A DNA stretch of 64,000 bases from NCBI GenBank assembly GCA_020740775.1, contig JAHEWK010000008.1:1736001-1800000 (forward strand). Direction: 5' to 3'. Shown piece by piece: positions 51,447-62,694 of the stretch. This DNA is from Ilyonectria destructans. Lineage: Eukaryota; Ascomycota; Sordariomycetes; Hypocreales; Nectriaceae. Numbering within the stretch: the first letter of the stretch is position 1; each line of letters opens with the position of its first letter. The position numbers were made by a program, and so were the translations under genes. Below the pieces are notes generated by a model. The model saw only the letters and a list, made by a program, of their open reading frames with translations. It ran no database searches and was not told where the DNA came from.

Positions 51447-53872
51447 ATGGTGTCCGCAACGGGACGTGACGTCAGCTCAGCAACGTCGCGTAAGCGCGGT
51501 GTCGACTCCAATGGCTCCATTCAGGGTCAGCCATCCCCCAAGCAGCCGCGCATCGAGGGGAAGACCGACCACACCAGATGGAGACTCAAGGATGACGACA
51601 GCCGCCACACGTGGCACTACCTCACCGACGACAAGGCTGCCGAGGAGTGGCCTCAGAGCTACGCTGAAAAGTACTACCTGAACCTGCCTCTGGTACATGC
51701 CCCTCTCCTTGTAGATGCCACTCTCTGCAGCTTCGGCAGCTAACCATTGACTTTACCTAGGGCCTCCCTGTACTCCCCAACCCCGAATCTCCCCTAGCCG
51801 CCGCCGACAATGGCCTCAAATTCTTCGAAAAGCTTCAATTGCCGAGCGGCCATTGGGGCTGTGAATACGGCGGCCCCATGTTCCTCCTGCCTGGCATTGT
51901 CATCACCTGGTACATCACCAAGACCCCGATATCCTCCGCCTATGCGACCGAAATAAAGAATTACCTCGCCGCGCGGGCGCATCCGGAAGATGGCGGTTGG
52001 GGATTGCACATTGAAGGCGAGAGCACCGTCTTCGGCACGACCCTAAACTATATCGTTCTCCGACTTGTTGGGGTTGACCCTGAGGACCCCTTGATGGTCA
52101 AGGCTCGAGGAACCCTACACAAGCTCGGAGGAGCTCTCTACTCGCCACACTGGGGCAAGTTCTGGATGGCAGTGCTTGGCGTGGTCGATTGGGATGTTGT
52201 GAATCCCGTACCCCCTGAGATTTGGCTTCTACCTGACTGGCTTCCCATCTCTCCCTGGAGGTGGTGGATTCATATCCGAATGGTCTTCTTGCCCATGGGA
52301 TACATGTACTCAAAGAAATGGAGCTGCGAGGAGACGGACATTATCCGTGGCTTGAAGCAGGAGTTATTCCCTCAACCACACAGCGAGATCAACTGGGCAA
52401 GCCACCGCAACAGCATCACGGCCGTCGACAACTACCACCCCAAGACATGGCTCTTAAACACAGCCAATTGGCTCCTGGTGAACGTCTATAACCCCTATCT
52501 CAGGACGGACGCCATCAAGAACAAGGCCGAAGCTTGGGTCAGCGAGTTGGTTGATATGGAAGATGCAAACACAGGCTATGCTTGTCTTGCCCCAGTCAAC
52601 GCCCCTATGAATACCCTCGTCTGCTACATTCGGGATGGTCCAGACGCCCCCACTTTCAAGCGACACATTGAACGTCTGGAGGAGTATTTATGGGTCAAGG
52701 ACGAAGGAATGCTGGTCAACGGAACAAACGGCGTCCAGTGCTGGGATACTGCCTTCCTGATCCAGGCGGTGTTTGAGGCTGGGCTGCAAGATGATGAGAA
52801 GTGGCACCCTATGCTCATCAAGTCTCTCAATTACCTCGAACGCCAGCAGATTCGAGAGAATTGCGTGGATCAAGAGAAGTGCTACCGCCAACCCCGAAAG
52901 GGTGGCTGGCCTTTTAGCAACAAGGACCAGGGCTATGGTGTCAGTGATTGTATATCCGAGGCCTTGAAGGCGATCATCTTGCTTCAAAAGAAGGGAGGAT
53001 TCCCTGAGGTTCTCGAAGACCAGCGCATTTTTGATGCGGTCGACACGTTGCTTCTCTACCAAAACGATAACGGCGGCATATCGTCGTATGAACAGCGTAG
53101 AGGAGGCGAGTATTTGGAAATGCTCAATGCTGCTGAGGTGTTTGGTCGTATCATGATTGAATACGACTATCCCGAATGCACCACTGCTTGTGTCACTGCT
53201 CTTTCGCTGTTTAACAAGTACTGGCCAGACTATCGGACAGACGATATTAAGCTGCTTATCAAGAGGGCGACCAGCTGGATCAAGACGAACCAGGCATCTG
53301 ACGGCAGCTGGTATGGTAGCTGGGGCATTTGCTTCACGTACGCAACTATGTTTGCTCTCGAAAGCATGACCAGCATTGGTGAGACATATTCCAACAGCCA
53401 AGTTTCTAGAAGGGGTTGCGATTTCCTCTTGTCGAAACAGAGGGCGGATGGTGGATGGTCGGAGAGTTACAAGGTACGTTGTCTGTCGACTGGTCTATCG
53501 AGGCTGTTGCTAATTTATGTCTAGGCTTGTGAAACTATGCAGTACCATGAACATCCTTCGGGATCTCTTGTTGTGCAAACAGCCTGGGCCCTCATCGGTT
53601 TGATGGAGGCTGAGTACTCCAATGTGGAGCCTCTCCGGAAAGGAATCCAGTTCATCATGGACCGACAACAGCCCAACGGAGAGTGGCTGCAAGAAGCGAT
53701 TGAAGGCGTGTTTAACAAGTCCTGTATGATCTCGTATCCCAACTATAAGTTTACGTTTCCCATCAAGGCGTTGGGTATGTTTGCGAGAAGGTTCCCGGAT
53801 GAGAAGCTTGTGGCAGGGATCAGCTTCCCGTCATCGGATGAGGAGGATGAGGAGGATGAGAAGGAGGAGTAG
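51447..53872 (+). CDS. ERG7: Lanosterol synthase (oxidosqualene cyclase)
   Basis: Exons 51447-51692, 51761-53473 and 53525-53872 (donors GTACAT and GTACGT) encode 768 residues. It cyclises 2,3-oxidosqualene to lanosterol in the ER or lipid-droplet membrane, the first sterol in ergosterol synthesis. Several QW-type repeats are visible (LPSGHWGCEYGG, GGWPFSNKDQ, QASDGSWYGSWG, RADGGWSESY, QQPNGEWLQEA). The proton-donating Asp478 lies in GVSDCISEALKA, where the usual sequence is DCTAE. The block NKSCMIS at 717-723 is the lanosterol-synthase type (NKSCAIS) and differs from the APPGGMR block reported for protostadienol synthases. The N-terminal 45 residues are Ser/Lys-rich and the C-terminus is acidic (SSDEEDEEDEKEE), both outside the enzyme core. 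Confidence 0.95.
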
Positions 53873-54252
53873 CGAGCAACTTTACTTAGGCTTTGGACAT
53901 TTTTACGATATGAACACCATATAATGCTAATAACATTAAACACCCGTATTGTACCTTGAAATTCACTTTGAAATCACATTTTGCCAAGGCTTTCTTTGTC
54001 TTGGTGAGAGTGTGAATTATTTGGTTTGCTGTTTACGCTGAGCTTTACAGTGTACCCGGTGTGACAATTACCCCACCACATTCAGGCAGCTGTCGCCCCA
54101 CTACAGCTTCCAGAACCAACCATTATCACCATCAAGCAAACAAAGCCAACATCTCCCACGCTACAAAGGTCGGGAATTTCACTTTTCACTTCTCTGGCCT
54201 CCCACAAGGCTGCACCCTAAAACATCTCAGTTCCTCTTGCGCATCCCCAACC
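53873..54252. other. Spacer and leader between ERG7 and SGT1
   Basis: A 380-base tandem spacer. The last 190 bases form a CA-rich leader for SGT1. No gene seen. Confidence 0.5.
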
Positions 54253-55736
54253 ATGTCGCACATCACCCAGGCCGAGCTTGGTCTCGCCGCCGCCGAGGCG
54301 AGAAAGTGGGATGAGGCCGTCGACAAGCTCTCGGTCGCCCTGAAGGTCTCCCCGAACCCAGCCTGGCTCGTCGCCCGTTCCAAGGCCCTCATCGGCCTCC
54401 GTCGATTCCAGGAGGCCCTCGATGATGCGAACCTCGCCTGGCACACCGCCTTTGACCGCAACAAGCGACCGCTCCTCGTCGAGGCGCACTACCGTCGCGC
54501 CGTCGCCTACCTCCGCCTGGGCCAGTATGCCAACGCCGACGCCTGCTGCGTGTACTCGATGCGGTTGATTAAGGGTTTCCCCGCCATCGAGAAGGAGGAC
54601 CCGGCGAAGAAGTTCACCGACGAGAACGGCTTCTACACGGCGACTTTGGAGGACGCCAAGGACGAGGCCCAGAACGACGAGATCAACAAGAGCAAAGGCG
54701 ACATGAGCAAGGCTTTGGACCAGAGTGGCCCGCCTCAGGCAAAGGAATGGCGTACAGCTAGCACTCTGCGGATGCAGATTCTGTTTCCCATGGAGAAGCT
54801 CCCCAAGGACGATCCTGCGCGGAAGCTTACGATTGGCCCGAAGCCCGAGCAGAAGGACCTTGCTGATCTCGGCGCCGCGAAGAAGCCCGAAGCCCCCAAG
54901 CCCACAACGGCACCTACACAGGCACCAGCGAAGCCCGTGGTTCCCAGCGATGCGCCACTTCGACTCCAGGAGTTCCAGAACCCTGCGACCATGTCCGTTT
55001 CCATCTTCTCCAAGGGTGTCAACAAGGAGAAGCTGCAGGTCCAGTACCTTCCTTTCGCCGTCGTTCTCGACTCGGTCATCTATCCCAACGGCGACGAGAA
55101 GCCATTCCGGCTTGACCTCTGGGGTGAGATTGACCCCGAAGCTTCTAAGCACACCGTCACGCCCAACAAGGTCGAGCTCAACCTCAAGAAGAAGACCCCT
55201 GGCAAGTGGCCTCAGCTCAAGGGTGAGGTCAAGGAGGAGCCTGCTGATGCTGATGCGGCAAAGGAACAAGCTGAGTAAGTATCATCCAACCCAGTGTATG
55301 GCTGGTCCAACTAACCATGCGCAGGCTGGACTTTCTCAAGGAGGCTAGAAAGAAGGCGATGCAAGTATCCGAAGATGAGACCAAGGCCGCTGCCGCAGAA
55401 CCAAGTGTTCCCCCATCTACCGAAGCCAAGGGAAAAGCTCCCGCGGAACCCACCGAACCCTCCAAATCGGCTGGCCTTTCGTACCCAACCTCATCCCGCA
55501 CCGGCGCCAAGAACTGGGACAAGTTTGGAGAGGACGAGGATGATGAGGACGGCAAAGATGTCAACCAGTTCTTCAAGAAGCTTTTCAAGGGTGCCACTCC
55601 TGAACAGCAGCGGGCCATGATGAAGAGTTTCACAGAGAGCAACGGCACCAGCCTCAGCACCGACTGGAACGATGTCAAGGACCGTACCGTGGAGACGGTG
55701 CCCCCGGATGGCGTCGAGGCCAAGAAGTGGGACTAA
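54253..55736 (+). CDS. SGT1: SGT1 co-chaperone (TPR-CS-SGS)
   Basis: Exons 54253-55274 and 55325-55736 (GTAAGT donor, CTAAC branch) encode 477 residues with the full SGT1 domain order. The N-terminal TPR domain is at about 1-120 (AELGLAAAEARKWDEAVDKL, SKALIGLRRFQEALDDANLA, AHYRRAVAYLRLGQYANADA). A Pro/Lys linker leads to the CS domain at about 232-325 (NKEKLQVQYLPFAVVLDSVI, LDLWGEIDPEASKHTVTPNK), which binds Hsp90. The C-terminal SGS domain reads NWDKFGEDEDDEDGKDVNQF and ends WNDVKDRTVETVPPDGVEAK-KWD, the part that binds Skp1/LRR clients. SGT1 links Hsp90 to SCF and kinetochore assembly. The second exon encodes the whole SGS domain. Confidence 0.95.
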
Positions 55737-55974
55737 ACACGGCAAAAGATGAAATGATTTACGATCCACCATCTCTCGGTGTTACTTTATGATGTGTGTA
55801 TCTAGTTGAGGGATATGAACTGGCGTAACAGGGCAAAGGTGATATCAGGAAAACACCAAATTGATTTTTTATCATTGCAAGCTGTAGCAACCAATCTACA
55901 CCATTCTCGCTATGCCAGGAGTCCGTGATGCCATAATACAATCTCGCTGTATCCCAAATCGCTTGTTGAACAGT
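55737..55974. other. Convergent 3' flank
   Basis: Ends of SGT1 and the dioxygenase gene. No gene. Confidence 0.5.
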
Positions 55975-57618
55975 CTAGACATTGAGCTGTCGGTAATGCT
56001 CGTCACCCAGCTCAGCCGCTCCCTTAGCCCGCAGCCCATCCATGACGCCGTCCAACCTGGCCTTGACGTCTCCGAACCACGGCGACTCCTTCAACTTGCG
56101 GTCTTCGATATCGCGATCCCACGCCTCACCGCCGCGGTACGCCTCGGCGAGCACATCCGGCACATGCAACACGCGGCTGACGAAGTCCTCGCGCTCAATG
56201 TACGCGCCGCGCAGCCAGCGCGAACCACCGCTGGCGTCAAAGGCTCGCCGGCCGTGCATGACGCGCATGTTGTCGAAGAGCACGCACTCGCCCGGCGCCA
56301 TCTTGACCTGGTACATGGCGGCCTCGTCGTTGATCAGGCGGTCGAACAGCTGCGCGGGCTCCAGCCAGGCGCGCACGTCGACGGTGGGCAGCTGGAAGCG
56401 GTCCTGGAACGGCGGGCTCCAGTAGACGCTGGCGAGGATGTCGTCGGCGGCCGTCACGTCGAAGAGCGCGCGCTTCTGGCGGTACCAGTAGCCGTGCTTC
56501 TCGTAGTGGTACGGGATGCGCACGCGGCGTAGGTGCTCGACGGCGCCGCGAGGATCCTGTAGCCACATGAGCTTGCCGGCGCGCAGCCCGTCGCTGAAGA
56601 GCGACTCGCCGCCGGAGCACGAGTTCTCCATGCAGTGCAGGATCTGGATCGCGGGTGGCCGCTCCAGGTACAGCAGGTCCTGGTGCAAGCCGAGGTAGCC
56701 GCTGGTGTAGGCGACGTTCTCGGCGTCGGGCTTGGCCCGCACGTCAAACGTGCGGCCGTAGAAGGTCTCCTTGATGTTGGCGATGCGCGTCGTGATGTCG
56801 ACGATGGAGTTTTCGTCGCGCGGCACGTTCTTGAGGAACACGAGGCCCAGGCTGGACAGGTCGAGGACGGTTTGCCAGAAGGCCTCGTCGCCCTTCATGA
56901 ACTCGTGGTAGTCGATCTTGCGGATATTCCGCTTGATCGTCTCGTTGTCCCAGAACGTCCGCCCCGTCTTCGGATACACAGCGTCCTGCCTCGGGTACGG
57001 CAGCTTCTCCACGACTTGGTGGCCCAGGGCCTTCTCAATCGTCTGCCACGGGACCATCATTTCGTGGCCGCCCTCGGCGAGGCGCTGGATGTCGTTCCGG
57101 AACGTGACACCGAGGCCATCTTCGGTCAGCCGGATCTGGTCAATCTCGACGTTGGCTGGGACGTCGGTCGACGCAAAGTTCTTCTGGCCCGACGCGGGAT
57201 CCGTACACTTCACACAGGCGCAGCTGTCGCGCAGGGCGGCAGAGTCAAGCCTGGTCCACCCGCCATGTTCCTTATCCTCAATCTGGATAAAGCGGTCGGA
57301 ACTCGACACAGTAATGGCCTTGCCACCGTTGATTGAGCCGTCCAGGACAGTCCGGGGCTGAAAGGCAGCCGGAGTGCCGAAGCTCTTCGCCGAGACGCTC
57401 TGCTGCGCCCGGTCCGAGAGAGGCTTCCCCTTGTTGGGCGACTCAAAGGGGAACTGGGGGCCGGTTGTCTGTAGACGAGCACTTGCTTGAAGGAGAGATT
57501 TCTGAGACGTGTGAAGCCCCTGCCGCAAGGTCAACGGCGAGACATTTGAGAGGGATGTGAGAGTCCGAGCCGGAGTTGACCTGCAGCTCCGGGCAAGCAG
57601 CCGATTGGGAGAAAACAT
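55975..57618 (-). CDS. Gamma-butyrobetaine dioxygenase (carnitine biosynthesis)
   Basis: A single exon gives 547 residues. It is an Fe(II)/2-oxoglutarate dioxygenase that hydroxylates gamma-butyrobetaine to L-carnitine; trimethyllysine dioxygenase is a close alternative. The N-terminal 45 residues (MFSPNRLLARSCRSTPARTL) are a mitochondrial-type presequence. A DUF971/GBBH-like N-terminal domain (about 105-200) has the zinc-type LRDSCACVKCTDPASGQ motif. The TauD catalytic domain (about 250-520) carries the iron-binding HxD in GYLGLHQDLLYLE and the distal His in NMRVMHGRRAF, with the 2-oxoglutarate-binding Arg downstream (GSRWLRGAYIEREDF). GC content is higher than the neighbours over 56.0-57.6 kb, probably only codon bias. 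Confidence 0.88.
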   Translation of the reverse strand: MFSPNRLLARSCRSTPARTLTSLSNVSPLTLRQGLHTSQKSLLQASARLQTTGPQFPFESPNKGKPLSDRAQQSVSAKSFGTPAAFQPRTVLDGSINGGKAITVSSSDRFIQIEDKEHGGWTRLDSAALRDSCACVKCTDPASGQKNFASTDVPANVEIDQIRLTEDGLGVTFRNDIQRLAEGGHEMMVPWQTIEKALGHQVVEKLPYPRQDAVYPKTGRTFWDNETIKRNIRKIDYHEFMKGDEAFWQTVLDLSSLGLVFLKNVPRDENSIVDITTRIANIKETFYGRTFDVRAKPDAENVAYTSGYLGLHQDLLYLERPPAIQILHCMENSCSGGESLFSDGLRAGKLMWLQDPRGAVEHLRRVRIPYHYEKHGYWYRQKRALFDVTAADDILASVYWSPPFQDRFQLPTVDVRAWLEPAQLFDRLINDEAAMYQVKMAPGECVLFDNMRVMHGRRAFDASGGSRWLRGAYIEREDFVSRVLHVPDVLAEAYRGGEAWDRDIEDRKLKESPWFGDVKARLDGVMDGLRAKGAAELGDEHYRQLNV

Positions 57619-58161
57619 GGCGTGCAGTTACAGCGGCACCTTCTGATCGACTTCCCAGAGCTGGCAGTTTAGGACGACGATCCTATATTGCTCCGGGAGT
57701 TGCGCAATGGGAAGAAGAAGCAGATGTCAACTTGTCGCAAGGAGACGGAGCTATAACAAATGTACCTCGGCCGAAAGGGATGCAGCTCCATGTGGGGTGG
57801 TTCAGTTGACCCCGCGTTATCTGGACCCGTGGATAGCCATCATGAAGAACCAGAAGGATGGCTTGTGCCGATATAGGATATTGCATGGCTTGGAGGCGTT
57901 GGGATACACGCCACGACTATTGGATAATGGACACGAGAACAGGGGAGATCCGGAATCAATTGCCGAGCAATGCTGACGGCAATTATGACGAGCCAATCGA
58001 CTGGCCTGTCAAGAGAAAAACTCGGCAGCAAGTTCACAAAATCGCGGTAACAACTTCAATCATGCCATGTGGTATTATTCTCGTGATATTCATCAGGGCT
58101 TCAGTTTCATTGTAGCCAATAGTTGTACAATACATGGGTCTGCCTCTCGGTAGCCACTTTG
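57619..58161. other. Tandem spacer
   Basis: Between the dioxygenase start and the SEN2 stop, both on the minus strand. It has short open frames on both strands without support. No gene. Confidence 0.45.
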
Positions 58162-59838
58162 CTACCTGTTCCGGTTGCTCGACCATCGCTTCACCATCAC
58201 TTCTCTAACTTTGTACAGCTCGAACACATTGGCAAATCCCTTTTCCAACGCTTCATCAAACTTTGATGGGGGTGGTACATCCACATAAACCAGCACCAAG
58301 CTTTTGGTGACGTGAGAGAGAACTCGAATGGTTGCGTGGAGCCACTGCCACGACTTTTGCGGGTTCTCCTTCTTAGACTCTTTCCACATCGGGTCAGAGT
58401 ACGATGGAATGACTATGAGGCCGAACTCGGCGTGATCGAACACAGGGCCTCGGGTGTACAGGAGCCAGTCGACACCAAACTTGATGCCTCCACGTGGCAC
58501 CCAGCCCAATGAGCGAAAGTGATGATACACCGAGTAATGTACCAGAAAGTTGTCATCAGGCTGCAGTGCGGGTTGTTCCGGCTCAATTCGGGGAGGAAAG
58601 TAAGAATACTGCCGAAACAGTGTGAAGAGCTCCATTGGGGACAGCGGCGTCCCACTCTGGTCATTCACTGTTAGAACACCCAGGCCAAAGCTCAGGAAGA
58701 ATGCTTCCTCTGGCATCATTTGGAGGTGCTCCTTGTTGAGGAGTGGAAAGTGAATGGTTTCAACTACTGGAGTCATATGAGCCGACTTGGCCACATCTTC
58801 ATCCAGAGTTGCCACAGGCTCACCACCGTTGGCCAACGGTGAGTGGCGGTAGGGGCTAGGCGGATCGGCAAATCCAAAAACCGCCTTCTCGACCTGTGGA
58901 GAGAACCGCACGCTCTTCTGTCGCTTACGCTGCTTCGTCTTGCTAGTGATATGTGCACTACCAGGAGTAGAGACGGCGAAGTCATCAGCGTGGGGATTGC
59001 CATTGGCATATGGAACGGTTGACAGTGCGCGGTCTGTCCCATTGGACAAATGTGGCAGTGCATCATCATATCCAACTGGAGACACAGCGAAGTCTGTCCC
59101 ATTTGATCCATGCGAAACCGCAGCGCCCATAGCAGTGTCGAGACGCAACTTGCCCTCGCCGTCGGTTGTTACTTCACTGAGAGGACGACCATTCGGGAGG
59201 TCTGCCGATGAGTTTGGCAGAGCCAGCAACTTCCCCGGGCTAACTGGTGAGTCAGGAGCTGGCTCGGGGACCGACTTCCTTGTCAGGTTGGACGTCTCAA
59301 GCTCAGCTTGAGATTTGGATTCCTCAGCCTCCTCCAATCTCGTCTTCTGAATAGCTTCCTGCTCGAGGCGAGCCCGCTCCCATTTGGCTCGGATACGCTC
59401 CTGGCGCCTTTCAACCGTCAGAATCTCACTGACGTGCGCCTCTTGAAGTCCTCGCCGAACCTTCTCCCGTTTCAGCCAGTTGGGTTCACTTCGACTAAGG
59501 TTTCCTTTCCCATAGAAGCCTTGCTCCCAAAAGGCACGGGTAGAGTTTTCATCCAGGATGTGGACTGAACATGTTGCAGGCGACCAGACACCCTCATGAA
59601 CCACTGAGGGTTCTGCCGGGGGCGGCGACCATAATTGGCCTAGCCACGCGTATGCGACATGGAAGAGGGATATGGGGTTGTTCGGGTAGAACACCGGGAG
59701 GGGGAATGTCTTGATCGGCGCTGGTCGCGCGTAGATCTGGTGCAGTGGAGGCCCTCGCTGCTGTGGCCGAGGCTCTGCAGTGGTTGAGGTGGGCGACTTT
59801 GCTCCAGGCTCTGGGGTGGATGGTTGAATCTCAGCCAT
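58162..59838 (-). CDS. SEN2: tRNA-splicing endonuclease catalytic subunit SEN2
   Basis: A single exon gives 558 residues. SEN2 cuts the 5' splice site of intron-containing tRNAs in the SEN complex. The N-terminal part carries the conserved YARPAPIKTFPLPVFYPNNP and WSPATCSVHILDENSTRAFW blocks, then a long disordered, Glu/Lys coiled-coil and Ser/Pro middle (about 150-360). The C-terminal nuclease domain (about 385-550) has VHYSVYHHFRSLGWVPRGGI, then KFGVDWLLYTRGPVFDHAEF with the catalytic Tyr (LLYTRGP) and His (DHAEF), and the third catalytic residue Lys in HVTKSLVLVYVDVPPP. A nuclear tRNA-Glu with an intron, a direct substrate, is at 5.7 kb of this window. It is divergent from the glucosylceramide synthase gene. 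Confidence 0.93.
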   Translation of the reverse strand: MAEIQPSTPEPGAKSPTSTTAEPRPQQRGPPLHQIYARPAPIKTFPLPVFYPNNPISLFHVAYAWLGQLWSPPPAEPSVVHEGVWSPATCSVHILDENSTRAFWEQGFYGKGNLSRSEPNWLKREKVRRGLQEAHVSEILTVERRQERIRAKWERARLEQEAIQKTRLEEAEESKSQAELETSNLTRKSVPEPAPDSPVSPGKLLALPNSSADLPNGRPLSEVTTDGEGKLRLDTAMGAAVSHGSNGTDFAVSPVGYDDALPHLSNGTDRALSTVPYANGNPHADDFAVSTPGSAHITSKTKQRKRQKSVRFSPQVEKAVFGFADPPSPYRHSPLANGGEPVATLDEDVAKSAHMTPVVETIHFPLLNKEHLQMMPEEAFFLSFGLGVLTVNDQSGTPLSPMELFTLFRQYSYFPPRIEPEQPALQPDDNFLVHYSVYHHFRSLGWVPRGGIKFGVDWLLYTRGPVFDHAEFGLIVIPSYSDPMWKESKKENPQKSWQWLHATIRVLSHVTKSLVLVYVDVPPPSKFDEALEKGFANVFELYKVREVMVKRWSSNRNR

Positions 59839-60927
59839 TTCTCGCTGGTGTCATCTTGGTCTAGACGAAGATTCGTCAGTAATGGTCTCGCGGTAATATG
59901 CCAAACTTGTGAGATGAATTGGATTTCTCGGTGTTACATCAGATACCGTTGTAGTCTATAATCAAGGCAATCATGGAGGCCCAACTGAATGGATTCTCTA
60001 AGCACGTGATGGTGTCATCATTGTAACGAGAGGGCCATGGGACTTCCCAGGCTGTGTTTGGGTTCGGCACACGAGGGCTTTGGCACAGCAAACCGGCGAG
60101 GGAGCTGGCTCGCACATCGCGCAGATTGAAACAAGTGCCGCAAACAAGGAAAAATGAGATGAGGAAACCTACTGGTCTAGGACATAGTCCAGGCACGATG
60201 CTGGAGAATGATCAACCCTCGTGGCCATTCACAACGGCACACTGTTATCCTTTTACGGGAACAGTGGCAGTCGCTCAGCGTTGAGGCCAAGTCGAAAGGT
60301 GAATTGATTGAGCCAGATGGTGGTGGATGATGAAGGAAGAAAGTCACGAAGAGTCAGCGTGGAAATTTTTCTTGAACTGGAGCTCCCCACTTCGGTGCCT
60401 CATGCGCAAGGCGTCAGTCAGGCTTTCAGGCCACGGAGCACAGACTTCATTCAGCTTTCAGCAGGCGGGCCACTGGCGAGGCGCTGACAGTGACGTCTAG
60501 CGGGGCGACCTCCCACCGACTTTCCCGAACTCTGCCGAGTAAGACACGAGGTGACACAGAAGAGCCAATCTGCGCGGATTCTTGGCCGTCTCCCTGCCGA
60601 TCGCCTGGCTCAGGCCTCTCCAGCAGCGGTATTTGTCGCGATTGGCCCTCTTCGATGTCCTGCAGCGCACGATTTACGGCTCCGGGCTGCCTGGTGCGCG
60701 TACCATGTTGGTAGGCGGCTTATTCCATCAGCCCTGGCAGCCTTATTATTAGTGTCATCCACCCACTTTCCCTCCCGTCCCTCCATAAACAGCTCCCCGA
60801 TCACACGTTTCAATCTCCTCGTCGACTCTGTGTGAGCGTGATTTGTTTCACTGCCGCTGCCACTGCTGCTGCTCTTGTCCGTCGTTGCAACAACGGCGGG
60901 GGAGATGCCCGCCTGGAAACCATAGCT
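59839..60927. promoter_or_regulatory. Divergent region of SEN2 and GCS with CT-rich leader
   Basis: A region of about 1.1 kb between start codons. The last 180 bases (60,750-60,927) are CT-rich, with TGCCGCTGCCACTGCTGCTG runs, typical of the leader of the glucosyltransferase gene. The frame upstream of its ATG is open back to a GTG at 60,832 but has no ATG. Confidence 0.45.
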
Positions 60928-62574
60928 ATGGCTACATTCACGGAAACCGTTGCTTGGGTCTGCCTGATCTGGAGTGTCTTCGTTGTCCTGGTCGAGATAA
61001 TTGGCATTCGCGCCATGTATGTGCCCCCTGCCGCTGTGCCTTGGCATTTTCTGACCTCAATCAGCTTGAGAAACTACAAACGACCGCTCCCTCCTCCAGT
61101 GTCTCCTAATCTTCGACAGAACGCGCCTCATGTAACCATCATCCGGCCCGTCAAGGGCATCGAGCCTCAGCTCTACGAATGCATCGCCTCGTCCTTCCTC
61201 CAGGACTACCCCGTGGACAAGCTGTCCATCCGCCTTTGCGTCGATGACCAGAGCGACTCCGCGTATCCGATCCTTCAAAAAATCATCGAGGACTTCCCCG
61301 CTTTCGACGCTCATGTCCTGGTCGAATCTGAGGACCCTGTCCTCCACGGCCTCGATGGCGACGTGAACAGCTTGGGACCGAACCCCAAGATCCGCAACAT
61401 TAGCAGAGCATACCGAGAAGCCAAAGGGGACATCATATGGATCGCAGACTGCAATGTCTGGATTGGACGCGGCGTTTTGGGTCGTATGGTAGACAAGCTG
61501 ATGGGCTATGGCGTGGGTGGGAGCTCTGCTCGTCCCTACAAATTCGTCCACCAGATGCCGATCGTCGTTGACCTAACAGACTACTCCTCGCCACAATCCG
61601 GCGACAGCCAATCTCTATTGAATCCTGCTTCTGAAGAGCGCCTGATCTCGGATCCAGATGCGGGGATATTTTCTAGAATTTCGTCTCACGGTGGTGGCCG
61701 TCTTGACGAAATGTTCATGTCAACCACTCATGCTAAATTTTATGGAGCTATCAACGCTGTCGGCATAGCTCCTTGCATCGTGGGGAAGAGCAACATGTTT
61801 CGGAAGTCTCAGTTAGACCAGATCACAAACCCTGCCGAGAATCCGAACCTGCCTGCGGACAGGAACCGTCCTCTTGGTGTAGATTTCTTCTCTCACAACA
61901 TTTGCGAGGACCACTTGATCGGCGAACTGTTCTGGCAGTCCAAGATTCCCGGTTACCGAAACCATGGGATTGTATGGGGAGACCTCGTCGTCCAGCCCAT
62001 GTCGGGCATGTCTGTCGTCGCTTACGCAGCTCGGCGCGCCCGATGGCTCAGGGCTCGAAAGTTCACTGTCATGGCAGCAACCTTGGTCGAGCCTGGTGTC
62101 GAGCCTTTCCTATGCTGTGCCTACTTCGCTTTTGCGGCCACAACTCTACCCTTCTTCAAGGATAATTTGGGAGTGGCTCAAACGTGGCCGGCAATGGGAC
62201 TTATCTGGCTCCTCTGCGTGACTACATGGATGTTAGGAGACCGGTACATGTTCCGTCGACTGCACAGCGGTCTGACAATGGCGACTGATGCCAACACACC
62301 TTACTTTGCTAAAGGAGCCTCCAACCAAGGCGGAATTCCAACGCGACCATTCCTGGAATGGCTCCCTGCGTGGCTTGGTCGAGAAAGCCTTGCGTTGCCC
62401 ATCTGGGTCTGGGCCGTTATGCTCGGGAGGACTGTGCACTGGCGTGGCAAATCGTTCCGGGTTCGCCTAGATGCCACGGTCTACGAGGTTACGGAAGATG
62501 AGAGAAGAATGCGGGTTGCACACACTCCTGAGATTGAGCGAGCATCCTCACGAAACAAGCGCCGAGTAGATTAG
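60928..62574 (+). CDS. Ceramide glucosyltransferase (glucosylceramide synthase, GT21)
   Basis: A single exon gives 548 residues. It transfers glucose from UDP-glucose to ceramide on the Golgi/ER membrane. An N-terminal signal-anchor helix at about 8-28 (VAWVCLIWSVFVVLVEIIGI) is followed by the GT21 catalytic region: VTIIRPVKGIEPQLYECIAS, the D1 motif RLCVDDQSDSAYP, D2 IIWIADCNVWIGRG, D3 HNICEDHLIGELFWQSKIPG and the terminal (Q/R)xxRW as ARRARWLRAR. C-terminal hydrophobic helices (LCCAYFAFAATTLPFF, MGLIWLLCVTTWMLG) follow. Compared with animal enzymes it has the fungal insertions of about 50 residues (SPQSGDSQSLLNPASEE). Glucosylceramide affects fungal growth and defensin sensitivity. ATG 60928 is used. 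Confidence 0.93.
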   Translation: MATFTETVAWVCLIWSVFVVLVEIIGIRAMYVPPAAVPWHFLTSISLRNYKRPLPPPVSPNLRQNAPHVTIIRPVKGIEPQLYECIASSFLQDYPVDKLSIRLCVDDQSDSAYPILQKIIEDFPAFDAHVLVESEDPVLHGLDGDVNSLGPNPKIRNISRAYREAKGDIIWIADCNVWIGRGVLGRMVDKLMGYGVGGSSARPYKFVHQMPIVVDLTDYSSPQSGDSQSLLNPASEERLISDPDAGIFSRISSHGGGRLDEMFMSTTHAKFYGAINAVGIAPCIVGKSNMFRKSQLDQITNPAENPNLPADRNRPLGVDFFSHNICEDHLIGELFWQSKIPGYRNHGIVWGDLVVQPMSGMSVVAYAARRARWLRARKFTVMAATLVEPGVEPFLCCAYFAFAATTLPFFKDNLGVAQTWPAMGLIWLLCVTTWMLGDRYMFRRLHSGLTMATDANTPYFAKGASNQGGIPTRPFLEWLPAWLGRESLALPIWVWAVMLGRTVHWRGKSFRVRLDATVYEVTEDERRMRVAHTPEIERASSRNKRRVD

Positions 62575-62694
62575 ACGAACGACATGAATCACTGAATGCC
62601 ATAGAACATGATACGCAACTGAGTATTCTCTATCTACAGTACCACAACAATAAAATATACTTCATACCATCATTATCATCGTCAATCTTTATCC
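62575..62694. other. Short convergent spacer
   Basis: 120 bases between two convergent stops. Contains an AATAAA-like polyadenylation signal (CAATAAAATATAC near 62,650). Confidence 0.5.

Noticed and set aside
54217..55269. Minus-strand frame of 350 codons opposite SGT1
   Set aside because: Antisense shadow; the plus strand contains full TPR, CS and SGS domains.
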